DNA from: JABDGM01 sp046349975
GTDB lineage: Bacteria; Planctomycetota; Planctomycetia; Pirellulales; Lacipirellulaceae
Length of the DNA: 64,000 nt
NCBI GenBank assembly: GCA_046349975.1
Contig: JAXMBH010000009.1
Location: 1-64,000 of the forward strand
Reading direction: 5' to 3'
Of the stretch, positions 26,597-36,042 are shown in pieces. How positions within the stretch are numbered: position 1 is the stretch's first letter; each line of letters opens with the position of its first letter. The translations under genes were made by a program, and so were the position numbers. The notes beneath the pieces were generated by a model, which did not search any database, was not told where the DNA came from, and saw nothing but the letters and a program-made list of their open reading frames with translations.

Positions 26597-28639
26597 TTAT
26601 GCCTGCTCTTCCGCGTCCAAATGCATCCAGCGAGTCAGCAGCGGTGATAAGAGGAAGCAAATCACCGCGGCGGCAAATGCCATGAGCGCGATTTTTCCAA
26701 AGACATCCGCGTAGACAGGCAACGTTTGCCGGGGCACGGGGATGACTTGAGGCCCGCTCGCAGCTTCGCCTTCGATGCCGGTAAAAGATGCAATGACCGA
26801 CGAGAGCGCATTGGCGATCCCCATGCTCACCCACCAGGCGCCCATCACGGTGCTCACGAGCACCCGCGGCGCCAGGTTTGAGACCATCGACAAGCCAATT
26901 GGTGATGTACATAGCTCGCCGGTCGTGTGCAACAGGATCGCGAAAAGTAGCCAGGGAAGCGCAACCATGCCGCGCTCGTCGGCAGCATAATAACTGGCAT
27001 ACCACAACACACCGAATCCGAGGCCGAGCTGCACAAGTGCTAATGCGAACTTTACCGGAATGCTCGGCTCCAGGCCGCGGGCTGCCAAGAACGACCACAA
27101 CGCTGTGAAGACCAAGCCGAATATAAGAATGTAAATTGCATTGGCGGATTGAAGCGCCGGTGTGGCGACCTCGTTGCCGCCGATCCCCATTCCGACGTTG
27201 TCCGGCGCAACTTTCCAATCTAAGGTTGTCAGCGATGGGGGCGCGTTTTTCAAACTCGCTGCGTCGCGGAGCGAATCCAGTCCCGTCAGGACGAGTGTCT
27301 TTGAGCTGGTCGTACGGTCGATGAAGTCATCCAACTCTTTCTGCGAGAGTTGCTTCTCCGCCGGCTTAGATGCGTTTACCAGCCGCATGGCTTCGGCCAC
27401 TCTTTGGCTCATCGAGGGATCGTCATTCTGCTTGCCCAATTGTTCCTGAGTAAGCCGCGGCAGAGGTGTGATTCCGTCTGCACCGTGGGGAGCCGTGATA
27501 CGAAAGTGCAGTGTTGTACCGACGTCGCTCTGAGTTACCGTGTTTTCTTCTGGTACGCGGTCGACGTTGCGATCTGCGAAATTCCCCATCGAACTGCCGG
27601 CCTGCTCGAAACTCGCCCAAAATACGACCGAAAAGAATGCCAGAATGATGATCACAAACATCCGCTGGCGCTCGACCTTTGTTCGTCGCGCCACATCGAA
27701 CAGTAAGTACGCGAGCGCTACGACTCCAGAGCCGTACAGCATTTGTTGCGACAGGGAGTCTCGCTGCAAAAGGAGCGCGAACAGGGGCACACTGAGCAAA
27801 GCGGCGACATAGATAAAAACGTCGAGTCGCAGGGGGCCAACTTTGCTTCGCAGACGATTAACATCAGGCGGACCGCCGACGGTGGCCGGCAAGCCGCCGC
27901 GCCCCAGCGCGACGAAGGCGATGATTCCGGCCGTCAAAAGGGCGAGGGCCACAAAGGAATTGACCAGCAATTCCGCCGTGCTTTTCTGAGCAACCAACAT
28001 TCCGATGCCCGTCGCCACTGCTCCCGATAAAATAAGCACTTGCGTAATTCGAATCGGCGCGACAAACACAGCTAAGCCGATCAGCATTCCGATTGTCGCG
28101 AGTCCAAATCCGTAGTGCCAACCATATCGATCAGCCAGGTACGCGCACAGGATCGGCGACAGCGCGGCGCCGAGGTTGATCCCCATGTAGAAGATCGTGA
28201 AGCCGCTGTCCTTTTTCGGGCTGCCGGGCGGATACAACGTTCCCACCGTTGTCGAAATGTTGGGTTTGAAGAAGCCGTTCCCCACGACGAGCAGCGCGAG
28301 CGCGCCATAGAACGCATAGGTCTGTTCGACCGTCATCATCAAGTGGCCGGCCGCCATCAGCAAACCGCCGAGTACAACAGCCCGCCGCGTTCCCAGGATA
28401 TTGTCGGCCAACATCCCGCCGACGAAACCAGTCACATAGACCAGTCCGCAATATGCTCCGTAGATGCCGTACGCCTTGTCGTCGCTGTAACTGAGGAAGC
28501 CCTTGATCATGTATAAGACCAACAGCGCCCGCATGCCGTAGTAGGAAAATCGCTCCCACATTTCGGCGAAGAACAGCGTGAACAGGCCGACGGGGTGGCC
28601 GAAGAGGGTTTCGTGTTGGACCGTCGATTCATCGTGCAT
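26597..28639 (-). CDS. POT/PTR family oligopeptide transporter
   Basis: A 680-residue major-facilitator transporter of the proton-dependent peptide family. The ExxER proton motif is in FAEMWERFSYYGMRALLVLYM (about 25), followed by YCGLVYVTGFVGGMLAD and NGFFKPNISTTVG. It has about 12-14 helices. A roughly 140-residue hydrophilic segment, about residues 340-485, interrupts the second half between FWASFEQAGSS and the last helices; bacterial relatives usually have a shorter one. An AAGGACG site precedes the ATG. The Ser/Thr kinase gene lies 39 bases upstream on the same strand. Confidence 0.9.
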   Translation of the reverse strand: MHDESTVQHETLFGHPVGLFTLFFAEMWERFSYYGMRALLVLYMIKGFLSYSDDKAYGIYGAYCGLVYVTGFVGGMLADNILGTRRAVVLGGLLMAAGHLMMTVEQTYAFYGALALLVVGNGFFKPNISTTVGTLYPPGSPKKDSGFTIFYMGINLGAALSPILCAYLADRYGWHYGFGLATIGMLIGLAVFVAPIRITQVLILSGAVATGIGMLVAQKSTAELLVNSFVALALLTAGIIAFVALGRGGLPATVGGPPDVNRLRSKVGPLRLDVFIYVAALLSVPLFALLLQRDSLSQQMLYGSGVVALAYLLFDVARRTKVERQRMFVIIILAFFSVVFWASFEQAGSSMGNFADRNVDRVPEENTVTQSDVGTTLHFRITAPHGADGITPLPRLTQEQLGKQNDDPSMSQRVAEAMRLVNASKPAEKQLSQKELDDFIDRTTSSKTLVLTGLDSLRDAASLKNAPPSLTTLDWKVAPDNVGMGIGGNEVATPALQSANAIYILIFGLVFTALWSFLAARGLEPSIPVKFALALVQLGLGFGVLWYASYYAADERGMVALPWLLFAILLHTTGELCTSPIGLSMVSNLAPRVLVSTVMGAWWVSMGIANALSSVIASFTGIEGEAASGPQVIPVPRQTLPVYADVFGKIALMAFAAAVICFLLSPLLTRWMHLDAEEQA

Positions 28640-28678
28640 GGGAACGTCCTTGGGGCGCCGGCGCGTGATGGACGGATG

Positions 28679-30073
28679 TTAACAGATTTGGACCGGGGGA
28701 ATCAGCCCCTGGTGAAGAGGTCGCCGCAGTCGATGCGCGAGAATCGAATCGGCTCGATCGTTCGGAGTGTCGCTGCCCGTTGCCGCATCATGCATCTCGC
28801 TTGACGCAGGTGGCGCAACAGCCGGTGGCGAGGTAGGCGTGGCTCGGTCGTTCTTGGATGGAACACTTGCCGGCGGCAACGATCGTGGCAGCCGCAGCTC
28901 TGGAAATTGTGGTTCGGTGACATCGCGTCGCCACGCGACGGCCAAGCTGGCGACGATGATTACGAGCAGCGACAGCGGCACCACCCAAAACGCGTTTCGC
29001 CGCCACCAGAACGAGGGTGGCGACCATGTGCCGATGTAGGCGGGCAGCGCGGCGGGCGGCGGCGAGAGACCCAGTTGATCGATGCAACTGGTGAGTGCGA
29101 CAGCGGCATCGAGCGGCGTTTGAAAACGGTCTTCCGGCCGCTTGGCGAGCATCATTCCAATGACATTGGCAATTGTGTTGGGTACGTCTGGCCGGAGTTC
29201 GCGAATATCGGGCGGCAGCGCGCTTTGGTGAGCGAGCAACTTCTGCACGATGTTGCCCTCGAGGAACGGCGGGCGGCCGGCCAGCATGAAGAACAACGTG
29301 CAGCCGAGCGAGTAGATGTCGCTGCGTATGTCGGCATCGCGGGGATTGCGCGCTTGCTCGGGACTGATGTAATCGAACGTGCCGAGCGTCACGCCGGTCG
29401 CGGTTTTTTCCTGCTCCGCGTGGTCGAGATGCTCCAGCCGCGCGAGGCCCATGTCGACGAGCTTCGCGAGACCATCGGGCGTCAGAATAATGTTCGACGG
29501 TTTGATGTCGCGGTGAACGACCTCGCGTTCCCAGGCGTGGCCGAGCGCGCCCGCGATTTGGAGCGCGATGTTGAGCGCATCGCCGAGTGAGAACGGACCA
29601 TTGCTGTAGACGAGGTCGCGAACGTTTGTGCCCTCGATGTACTCGAACACAATGTAGGGCACGCCGCGGTCTTCACCCACGTAGTGCGCCCGCGCGATGT
29701 TCGGATGATCGAGCCGCGCGGCCGAGCGGGCTTCGGTTTGAAAGCGGCGTTCGCTGTCGCTATCGTCGGCGCGCAGTGAGAGCACTTTCACCGCCACGGT
29801 GCGGTGCAGATTCGTGTCCCAGGCGCGGAACACCGCGCCCATGCCGCCGCCGCCGACGAACTTCTCGAGCAGCACATGGTCGAGCTGCTGCCCTTCAAGT
29901 GCCTGGCCAAGTTGGCGCGGATCGAGCATCGCGGTCGCGGCGCCCATTTCATGCGGCGGCGCGGTGGAGATCACGGTGATGTCGCCGACCGGCGCATCGG
30001 TGGCGCTGGGGTCGGGCACAGGCTGCGACCGAGCCGACAGATGAGAACTCGATTCTGGAGGACCGTTGGACAT
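28679..30073 (-). CDS. Membrane-anchored Ser/Thr protein kinase
   Basis: A 464-residue eukaryotic-like kinase. The domain (about residues 65-320) shows FVGGGGMGAVFRA (P-loop), VAVKVL (ATP Lys), VVHRDIKPSNIIL (catalytic loop), DMGLARLEHL instead of DFG, and GTFDYISPEQ with a downstream DIRSDIYSLG. One transmembrane helix near 355-378 (FWVVPLSLLVIIVASLAVAW) puts a Pro-rich C-terminal tail outside. The N-terminal 60 residues are disordered. DMG is common in planctomycete kinases and keeps the metal Asp. Targets are unknown. Confidence 0.92.
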   Translation of the reverse strand: MSNGPPESSSHLSARSQPVPDPSATDAPVGDITVISTAPPHEMGAATAMLDPRQLGQALEGQQLDHVLLEKFVGGGGMGAVFRAWDTNLHRTVAVKVLSLRADDSDSERRFQTEARSAARLDHPNIARAHYVGEDRGVPYIVFEYIEGTNVRDLVYSNGPFSLGDALNIALQIAGALGHAWEREVVHRDIKPSNIILTPDGLAKLVDMGLARLEHLDHAEQEKTATGVTLGTFDYISPEQARNPRDADIRSDIYSLGCTLFFMLAGRPPFLEGNIVQKLLAHQSALPPDIRELRPDVPNTIANVIGMMLAKRPEDRFQTPLDAAVALTSCIDQLGLSPPPAALPAYIGTWSPPSFWWRRNAFWVVPLSLLVIIVASLAVAWRRDVTEPQFPELRLPRSLPPASVPSKNDRATPTSPPAVAPPASSEMHDAATGSDTPNDRADSILAHRLRRPLHQGLIPPVQIC

Positions 30074-30183
30074 TGATTGGCCGCAAGCAGGACCGCGCTG
30101 AGCGGTCAGGCGAGCCGGAGATAAACGACTTGCCGGAGCAACATCTCCATTTTAGGCAGGCCAACTGGGACGATAATAGTCGG

Positions 30184-31500
30184 TCAGCCCATGTGTTTCA
30201 CGATCGCGTCGCCGAATTCGCTGCATTTGACTTCCGTGGCGGCGGGCATCATGCGGGCGAAATCGTACGTGACGGTTTTCGCGGCGATCGCGCCTTCCAT
30301 GCCGCGAATGACGAGATCGGCGGCCTCGTTCCACTTCATATGGCGGAACATCATTTCGCCGGAGAGAATCACGGAGCCGGGGTTCACTTTGTCTTGGCCG
30401 GCGTACTTCGGCGCGGTGCCGTGCGTGGCTTCGAAGATGGCGTGGCCGGTGACGTAGTTGATATTCGCGCCCGGCGCAATGCCGATGCCGCCCACGCAGG
30501 CCGCGAGGGCGTCGCTGATGTAATCGCCATTGAGGTTCGGCGTGGCGACGACATCGTACTCGGCCGGGCGGGTGAGAATCTGCTGCAGGAAGGCATCGGC
30601 GATGACGTCTTTGATCACGATGCCCGCGCCCGGTTTGCCGTCGGGAATTTTGCACCAGGGGCCGCCATCGATTGGCTCCGCGCCGAACATTTCGCGGGCG
30701 ACTTTATAGCCCCAATCGCGGAAGCCGCCTTCCGTGAACTTCATGATGTTGCCTTTGTGCACGAGCGTGACGCTCTGGCGTTTGTTCTGGATCGCGTAGC
30801 TGATCGCGCTATGGACGAGCCGTTCGGTGCCGAGATAGCTCATGGGCTTGAAGCCGATGCCGACGTCGACTTTCAGGTCACGCTTCGGTGCACCGATCGA
30901 TTCCAGCTGCTGTTGCCAGCCGTCAATTTTCTCTTGCGTGCCGAAGCGCACTTTGTCGGAAAGCTTCGGAAACTCCCGCACGAGAAAATCAAGAACCTTC
31001 TGGCTCTCGGCCGAGCCGCCGGCGAACTCGATGCCGGCGTAGGTGTCTTCGGTGTTTTCGCGGAAGATGACCATGTCGACGAGCTGCGGTTCTTTGACGG
31101 GGCTGGGCACGCCTTGGAAATAGCGTATGGGCCGCAGGCATACGAACAGATCGAGAATCTGACGCAGGGCGACGTTCAGCGAGCGGATGCCGCCGCCGAC
31201 GGGCGTGGTGAGCGGGCCCTTGATGCCGACGCGCAGCTCGCGGAAGGCATCGAGTGTTTCATCAGGCAGCCAGTTGCCGGTCTTGTCGAACGACTTTTGG
31301 CCGGCGAGCACTTCGCGCCATACAAGCTGGCGTTTGCCGCCGTAGGCTTTGGCGACAGCGGCGTCGAATACGCGTTGGCTCGCGCGCCAGATATCGGGGC
31401 CGGTGCCATCGCCCTCAATGAAGGGGATGAGCGGCCGATCGGGCACGGCGAGGCTGCCGTTTTGCATTTTGATGGGTTGACCTTCGGTGGCGGTGGCCAT
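30184..31500 (-). CDS. icd: NADP-dependent isocitrate dehydrogenase
   Basis: A 438-residue TCA-cycle enzyme that oxidatively decarboxylates isocitrate to 2-oxoglutarate. Family motifs are IPFIEGDGTGPDIW, GPLTTPVGGGIRSLNVALRQ (substrate loop with the regulatory Ser), YAGIEF, NIMKFTEGGF, LNGDYISDA and ATHGTAPKYAGQ with NPGSVILSGE near the C-terminus. Length fits the E. coli-type enzyme. ATG at 31500 (MATATEG) is preferred over one 27 bases upstream. Confidence 0.95.
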   Translation of the reverse strand: MATATEGQPIKMQNGSLAVPDRPLIPFIEGDGTGPDIWRASQRVFDAAVAKAYGGKRQLVWREVLAGQKSFDKTGNWLPDETLDAFRELRVGIKGPLTTPVGGGIRSLNVALRQILDLFVCLRPIRYFQGVPSPVKEPQLVDMVIFRENTEDTYAGIEFAGGSAESQKVLDFLVREFPKLSDKVRFGTQEKIDGWQQQLESIGAPKRDLKVDVGIGFKPMSYLGTERLVHSAISYAIQNKRQSVTLVHKGNIMKFTEGGFRDWGYKVAREMFGAEPIDGGPWCKIPDGKPGAGIVIKDVIADAFLQQILTRPAEYDVVATPNLNGDYISDALAACVGGIGIAPGANINYVTGHAIFEATHGTAPKYAGQDKVNPGSVILSGEMMFRHMKWNEAADLVIRGMEGAIAAKTVTYDFARMMPAATEVKCSEFGDAIVKHMG

Positions 31501-31954
31501 GTGTGTGCTCCTGCTGCGGTGTGTCAATTAGTTTGTGCGCTGTGGGCTATCGGTGGCGGAGTGCTATCGAATATTGCAGTGCTGGTGATGGTGTGCCCCA
31601 GTCGTGCCGGGGTCGCGTACCGCGCGAATGTGCCGTTTGCGAACCCCCGGCAGAGCCGGGGGCTGACGGCGGGTCGCGTCGCCGTGGTGAATGGGGTACG
31701 CGAAAAGGAATCCGACGATTGTCGATTCTGGCTCCTGCGCGGTCAATGGTTGCAGTGCCTGCCGCCGTGGGCTTGTGGGCGTTTCGCGCCGCGAACGCCG
31801 ACTCTCGCGGAGCGAGAGGACTGCAATGAGCCAGCAATCGTTGCTTGAGCACGGATTGTCACCCATAATTGGGGCGCTCCCGGCATCGCGGTGCGGTCAG
31901 TCTTGGAGCAGATCAGCTTTCTCGTTATCGTTCCCCCACAGCGGAGGTTTGCAC
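31501..31954. other. Intergenic region with REP-like repeats
   Basis: A 454-base divergent spacer. It holds CCCCAGTCGTGCCGGGG near 31595-31615, a CCCCCGGC-AGA-GCCGGGGG unit at 31644-31662 (family D), and CTCTCGCGGAGCGAGAG at 31802-31818 (family C). GGAGG at 31943 is the ribosome site of the next gene. Confidence 0.6.
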
Positions 31955-32902
31955 ATGAGCGGCTCACTTGATCGGCGTTCTTTCCTGAGGACAACAGCGG
32001 CAGCCGGGGCCGCCGTGGGACTTAGCTCGTTGCCGCACTCGGCAGCCCTCGCTGCACCTGCCAAGAAAGCGGAGCCGTTGTTCAAGATTTCGTTGGCCGA
32101 ATGGTCTTTCCACAAGGCGCTGTTCGCCAAGAAGATGGACAACCTCGATTTCCCGGTCGTCGCCAAACGGGATTACGATATCGACTGCGTCGAATGGGTG
32201 AACCAGTTCTTCATGGACAAGGCCAACGACGGCAAGTACCTGAAGGAGATCATCAAGCGGTGCGACGACCACGGCGTGAAGACCGGCCTCATCATGTGCG
32301 ACAGTGAGGGTAATCTCGGCGACCCGGATGCGGCCAAGCGAACGAAGGCGGTCGAGAATCACTACAAGTGGGTGGAAGCGGCGAAGGTCCTTGGCGGCCA
32401 TTCGATTCGCGTGAATGCCCGGTCGGAAGGGAAGCCGCAGGAGCAGCACAAGCTGGCGGTCGATGGCCTGCGGCGGCTGAGCGAGTTCGGCAAGAAGCAC
32501 GATATTAATGTCATCGTCGAGAACCACGGCGGCATCTCGTCGAACGGCAAGTGGCTGACGGGCGTGATTAAAGAAGTGCGGGACGACGGTTTCCAGAACT
32601 GCGGCACGCTGCCCGATTTCGGCAACTTCCGGATCAGCGATAAGGAGCAGTACGACCGGTACGAGGGCGTGGCTGAGATGATGCCGTACGCCTACGGTGT
32701 GAGTGCCAAGAGCCACGTGTTCGACAAGGACGGGAACGAGTCGGAAATCGACTACTTTAAGATGATGAAGATCGTCCTCGATGCGGGTTACCATGGGTAT
32801 GTGGGCATCGAATGGGAGGGGGCGACGCCGGACGAGCCGGAGGGGACGAAGTTGACTCGGGATCTGCTGGTGCGGGTCCGCGACAGTTTGGCTAAAGCGT
32901 AA
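31955..32902 (+). CDS. Tat-exported sugar epimerase-like TIM barrel
   Basis: A 315-residue AP-endonuclease-2/xylose isomerase-like TIM-barrel protein. The N-terminus has a Tat signal (DRRSFLRTTAAAGAAVG), with the mature domain from about residue 35. Metal-site strands are visible: CVEWVNQFF, GHSIRVNA, VIVENHGG (Glu-His), GTLPDFGNF and YVGIEWEG at the end. Such proteins are abundant and exported in planctomycetes and probably act on sugars or cyclitols; the substrate is unknown. GGAGG before ATG 31955 decides the start against the long upstream frame. Confidence 0.88.
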   Translation: MSGSLDRRSFLRTTAAAGAAVGLSSLPHSAALAAPAKKAEPLFKISLAEWSFHKALFAKKMDNLDFPVVAKRDYDIDCVEWVNQFFMDKANDGKYLKEIIKRCDDHGVKTGLIMCDSEGNLGDPDAAKRTKAVENHYKWVEAAKVLGGHSIRVNARSEGKPQEQHKLAVDGLRRLSEFGKKHDINVIVENHGGISSNGKWLTGVIKEVRDDGFQNCGTLPDFGNFRISDKEQYDRYEGVAEMMPYAYGVSAKSHVFDKDGNESEIDYFKMMKIVLDAGYHGYVGIEWEGATPDEPEGTKLTRDLLVRVRDSLAKA

Positions 32903-33284
32903 GGGGGGGTGAGGGGCCAGAGGTCAGAGACCGGGGAAGAACGACCAGCGGTGTCGGCGAGAGGTCGGTTTTCATCGGTTCGTCAATTCCCGCGAACGCG
33001 TTGGACTTCTCGCCAGAGCTATTACCAAGAGCCGGTGCCAGCAGGCTTGGCTGCCAGCTGTCGCCGGTTTTTTGTTGATTCGGTTGGCAAACTTTCAAGT
33101 TTTTCGGGAAGCAGCCCGGAAGGACACCTCACAATTCGGGAAAAAGAGCGTTGCCTACGAATTAAGCACGGCAGGGCCGCTCAATTCTTAAGCAATGACT
33201 GCCCGGTTATAGGCATTTGCCAGCTGCTAGCGTAAGTGCAAGCAATGCAAGGACATGCATGACTGCACTTGCCGTCGTTTGAAA
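32903..33284. other. Intergenic spacer, no gene seen
   Basis: About 380 bases. A G/A-rich stretch with a GAGGTCAGAGA-like tract lies at 32909-32970. No RNA or ORF is supported. The downstream gene may begin at 33255 instead of 33285. Confidence 0.35.
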
Positions 33285-33923
33285 ATGCCACTACATAACG
33301 ACCCCGATTCGTGGGCCGATGGGCCTCTTGCATTCCGCACGACCTGGAAGGAGACATTCGCCGTGCTTACCCAATCGACGGAGAAGTACCAACAAATCCT
33401 GCAAACCGCCAGCCAGCTCTTCAATTCTGAGCCGGACTGGGTCACGTTCTTCCGCGAGATTCTCGGTGTGGACGGCATCGTCCGCCGACACTTCACGCGG
33501 CTCGAAGACCTCACCGCCTTCGAAAAGAGCCCGGAGTTCGAACAAATCCAGAAATGGCTTGTGAAGCTCCGCGAACAAAAGAACGCCACCGACACCGAAA
33601 GCGAGCCGACCCGGGTGATCACCGTGCGGCTGCCGAAGAGCATGCACGAATACTTGCGGACCGAGGCTCATGACCTGCGGACCAGCATGAACAAGCTGTG
33701 CATCTCGAAGCTGCTGCAAGTGATCGAGCAAGACCTGATCCCGACGGAGCGCACGAGCGCCCCGCCGAGCCGGCTGACGAAGCCAGCACTGCAGCCGATT
33801 GCCAGCAGCAGCATTGGCAGCATGGGCAGCACCAGCCTGAGCAGCACCGGCACCTACGGCAGCAGCTCATCGACGCCGATGAGCACCAGCCAGCCCACGT
33901 TCCGCCCGGCCTCGGGCTTCTAA
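33285..33923 (+). CDS. RHH-like protein of unknown function
   Basis: A 212-residue protein. Residues 1-100 are helical with acidic/aromatic patches (DSWADGPLAFRTTWKETFAV). The middle (RVITVRLPKSMHEYL, TSMNKLCISKLLQ) looks like a ribbon-helix-helix DNA-binding unit (HicB/CopG type). The last 60 residues are Ser/Gly/Thr-rich. The start is uncertain: ATG 33255 has an AAGGA too close upstream, whereas 33285 gives MPLHNDPDS. A terminator follows. It could be a transcription regulator; no toxin partner is adjacent. Confidence 0.6.
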   Translation: MPLHNDPDSWADGPLAFRTTWKETFAVLTQSTEKYQQILQTASQLFNSEPDWVTFFREILGVDGIVRRHFTRLEDLTAFEKSPEFEQIQKWLVKLREQKNATDTESEPTRVITVRLPKSMHEYLRTEAHDLRTSMNKLCISKLLQVIEQDLIPTERTSAPPSRLTKPALQPIASSSIGSMGSTSLSSTGTYGSSSSTPMSTSQPTFRPASGF

Positions 33924-33956
33924 GATTTAGAAGCCAGCATTGCAGTTAGCACAATC

Positions 33957-33985
33957 GCCCCGGCCATTGCGCCGGGGCGTTTTCG
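33957..33985 (+). terminator. Rho-independent terminator
   Basis: CGCCCCGGC (33957-33965) pairs with GCCGGGGCG (33972-33980) and TTTTC follows. It lies 33 bases after the RHH-like gene. Confidence 0.85.
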
Positions 33986-33990
33986 TTGAC

Positions 33991-34072
33991 GAGCAGAGAG
34001 CAAGGAGCGTGGAGCAGGGAGTGGCGACACTCAAACTCCTTACTCCCAGCTCCGTGCTCCCCGCTCCCAGCT
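33991..34072. repeat. Inverted purine/pyrimidine repeat, family E
   Basis: GAGCAGAGAGCAAGGAGCG and related purine-rich units are followed about 35 bases later by CTCCCAGCTCCGTGCTCC, giving an imperfect inverted pair. Copies occur at 37766-37868, inside ileS (56088-56169, 55381-55410) and near 16868. Confidence 0.6.
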
Positions 34073-34078
34073 AAAAAT

Positions 34079-34560
<482 letters not shown>

Positions 34561-34567
34561 AAGTGTC

Positions 34568-34573
34568 ATTATA
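34568..34573 (-). promoter_or_regulatory. -10 box of rnpB promoter
   Basis: TATAAT on the minus strand, about 7 bases before the RNA 5' end predicted from P1. A second TATAAT on the plus strand at 34610-34615 faces the antitoxin gene, making a compact bidirectional promoter region. Confidence 0.6.
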
Positions 34574-34659
34574 AGTGCTGAAGACACAGTTCACAGTAGG
34601 ATCGGCCGCTATAATAGAGGTGCTAATCCTGCAAGCGTTCGCGAAAGTCCAAGAAATAT

Positions 34660-34890
34660 ATGAGCACTTCAACCATTTCGATCGAGGTAGATGCCGATGC
34701 CGCGGAGGCCTACGCGGCGGCATCCAACGAAGATAAGCAAAAGCTGCAGTTGTTGCTGAACCTGCGCCTACGCGAGATTGTGGCAACACCGTCGAGGTCA
34801 CTCAAGATCATCATGGACGAGATGGGTGCCAAAGCAGCTGCACAGGGGTTAACGCCCGAAAAACTCAATTCGATGTTGCACGATGCCTGA
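34660..34890 (+). CDS. Antitoxin-like small protein
   Basis: A 76-residue acidic-to-neutral protein (MSTSTISIEVDADAAEAYAAAS) overlapping the PIN gene by 8 bases. A helical region with KLQLLLNLRLREI fits a compact DNA-binding/dimerisation fold, and the C-terminus could neutralise the toxin. The arrangement (small gene first, overlap, PIN second) is typical of type II toxin-antitoxin pairs. The family itself is not recognised. TATAAT at 34610 may be its -10. Confidence 0.7.
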   Translation: MSTSTISIEVDADAAEAYAAASNEDKQKLQLLLNLRLREIVATPSRSLKIIMDEMGAKAAAQGLTPEKLNSMLHDA

Positions 34891-35320
34891 GCTTCGAGTT
34901 GTGATCGACACCAGCGTCGTGGTAAGCGCGGCGTTGTTGCCAAATTCAGTTCCGCGTGGCGCCATCGACCATGCACTCGACCGCGGCCGCTTGCTGCAAT
35001 CGATCGCGACGCTGGAAGAATTGGAGGAAGTGCTCCGGCGGCCTGGCTTTAATCGATACATTTCGGAAGGTCTGCGACTGGAGTTTCTCGGCGCGCTTGT
35101 GCAGCAATCGGAAATTGTGGAGGTTTCCGAGCGAATTGTTGCTTGTCGCGACGAAATGGACAATAAGTTCTTGGAGTTGGCGGTGTCTGGTGGAGCGACC
35201 CACGTTGTAACTGGCGATAATGATCTACTCGTTTTGAGTCCGTTTCGTGGAATCGCGATTTGCACTCCAGCCCGATTTGTCGAGCAGTGCGGCCATGAGC
35301 AAAAAGAAAAAGAAGCGTAG
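34883..35320 (+). CDS. PIN-domain toxin-like ribonuclease
   Basis: A 145-residue PIN-domain protein of the COG1569 type (putative toxin of a TA system). Catalytic acidic residues are seen in VVIDTSVVVSAAL (first Asp), LEELEEVLRR, DEMDNKFLELA and VTGDNDLL (late Asp). PIN toxins cleave RNA, often tRNA or mRNA, and are held inactive by the cognate antitoxin. It overlaps both the antitoxin gene and a small downstream gene. Confidence 0.88.
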   Translation: MPELRVVIDTSVVVSAALLPNSVPRGAIDHALDRGRLLQSIATLEELEEVLRRPGFNRYISEGLRLEFLGALVQQSEIVEVSERIVACRDEMDNKFLELAVSGGATHVVTGDNDLLVLSPFRGIAICTPARFVEQCGHEQKEKEA

Positions 35321-35459
35321 GCTGCCGCGTGAGTCGGCGCTGAAGAAGGAAAGTGATCGGGCGCTCACTGAGCAGATTCGCCGGTTGCTGGCGCTGCCGA
35401 TGAACAAGCGGACGCATTTTTTGCGCGTGCGGCATCCGGGTGGTGGGTCGCACCTGTGA
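35295..35459 (+). CDS. Small basic protein in TA operon
   Basis: A 54-residue, strongly basic protein (MSKKKKKRRLPRESALKKE) starting inside the end of the PIN gene (26-base overlap). It ends FLRVRHPGGGSHL. No family recognised; basicity suggests nucleic-acid binding. The overlap supports co-translation, but its reality is unproven. Confidence 0.5.
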   Translation: MSKKKKKRRLPRESALKKESDRALTEQIRRLLALPMNKRTHFLRVRHPGGGSHL

Positions 35460-35487
35460 GTATGACTTTGCGTCACGTGAGTGACGG

Positions 35488-36000
35488 CTAAGGGCACTGA
35501 CGCGAGCGCCATGTTCTCACAATTACAGCGACGCCGCCGACTGTTCCGACTAAATAGCTCACGTTGTGTGCAAACAGGTCGGCGATGAACGCTGAATGTT
35601 TATCGGCCGGCACTCGCGCGGCCAATGATCCATATAGTTGTATCCATCCAGCCGTTGCCATTAAGTATCCAATCACGCCGGCAATGGCGGCAAGCGCCGC
35701 GGCGACGGCCAGCAACACGAGAAGCGGAATGACGACATCGCGAGCCGCCTTCTTGGGACGGCTACCGAACCGTGCCGCGATTGCCAATGGAATGCCGAGA
35801 CCGAAGCCCACCCACCAAGTGGCGATGATTCCCCAAACAAGCCCCAGCAACGTGGGCGATGCCGTGGGCATTTTCAGGATTTGCGGATGACCGATCGTGA
35901 AATATTCAATGCAAACGCGTGCCGTGATTTGATCGTGGAAGATGCCGTAGCTGCACGCAGCCAAGACGCACAGGACGGTGATTGCGAGCCCATCGATCAT
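35488..36000 (-). CDS. Four-helix membrane protein, unknown
   Basis: A 170-residue protein with about four hydrophobic helices: residues 2-20, 48-72 (GLVWGIIATWWVGFGLGIPLAI), 88-115 (VVIPLLVLLAVAAALAAIAG) and 146-165. RFGSRPKKAARDV is a positive, probably cytoplasmic loop. No family recognised. It is convergent with the TA operon. Confidence 0.65.
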   Translation of the reverse strand: MIDGLAITVLCVLAACSYGIFHDQITARVCIEYFTIGHPQILKMPTASPTLLGLVWGIIATWWVGFGLGIPLAIAARFGSRPKKAARDVVIPLLVLLAVAAALAAIAGVIGYLMATAGWIQLYGSLAARVPADKHSAFIADLFAHNVSYLVGTVGGVAVIVRTWRSRQCP

Positions 36001-36042
36001 AATCGTTTGCTGTAGAACATGCTGATTGAATTGGGGGAATGG

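Noticed and set aside
30073..31848. A 591-codon plus-strand frame over icd
   Set aside because: It is antisense to the well-supported isocitrate dehydrogenase. It is His/Asp/Ala-rich with no domain, as expected for the complementary frame of GC-rich coding DNA.
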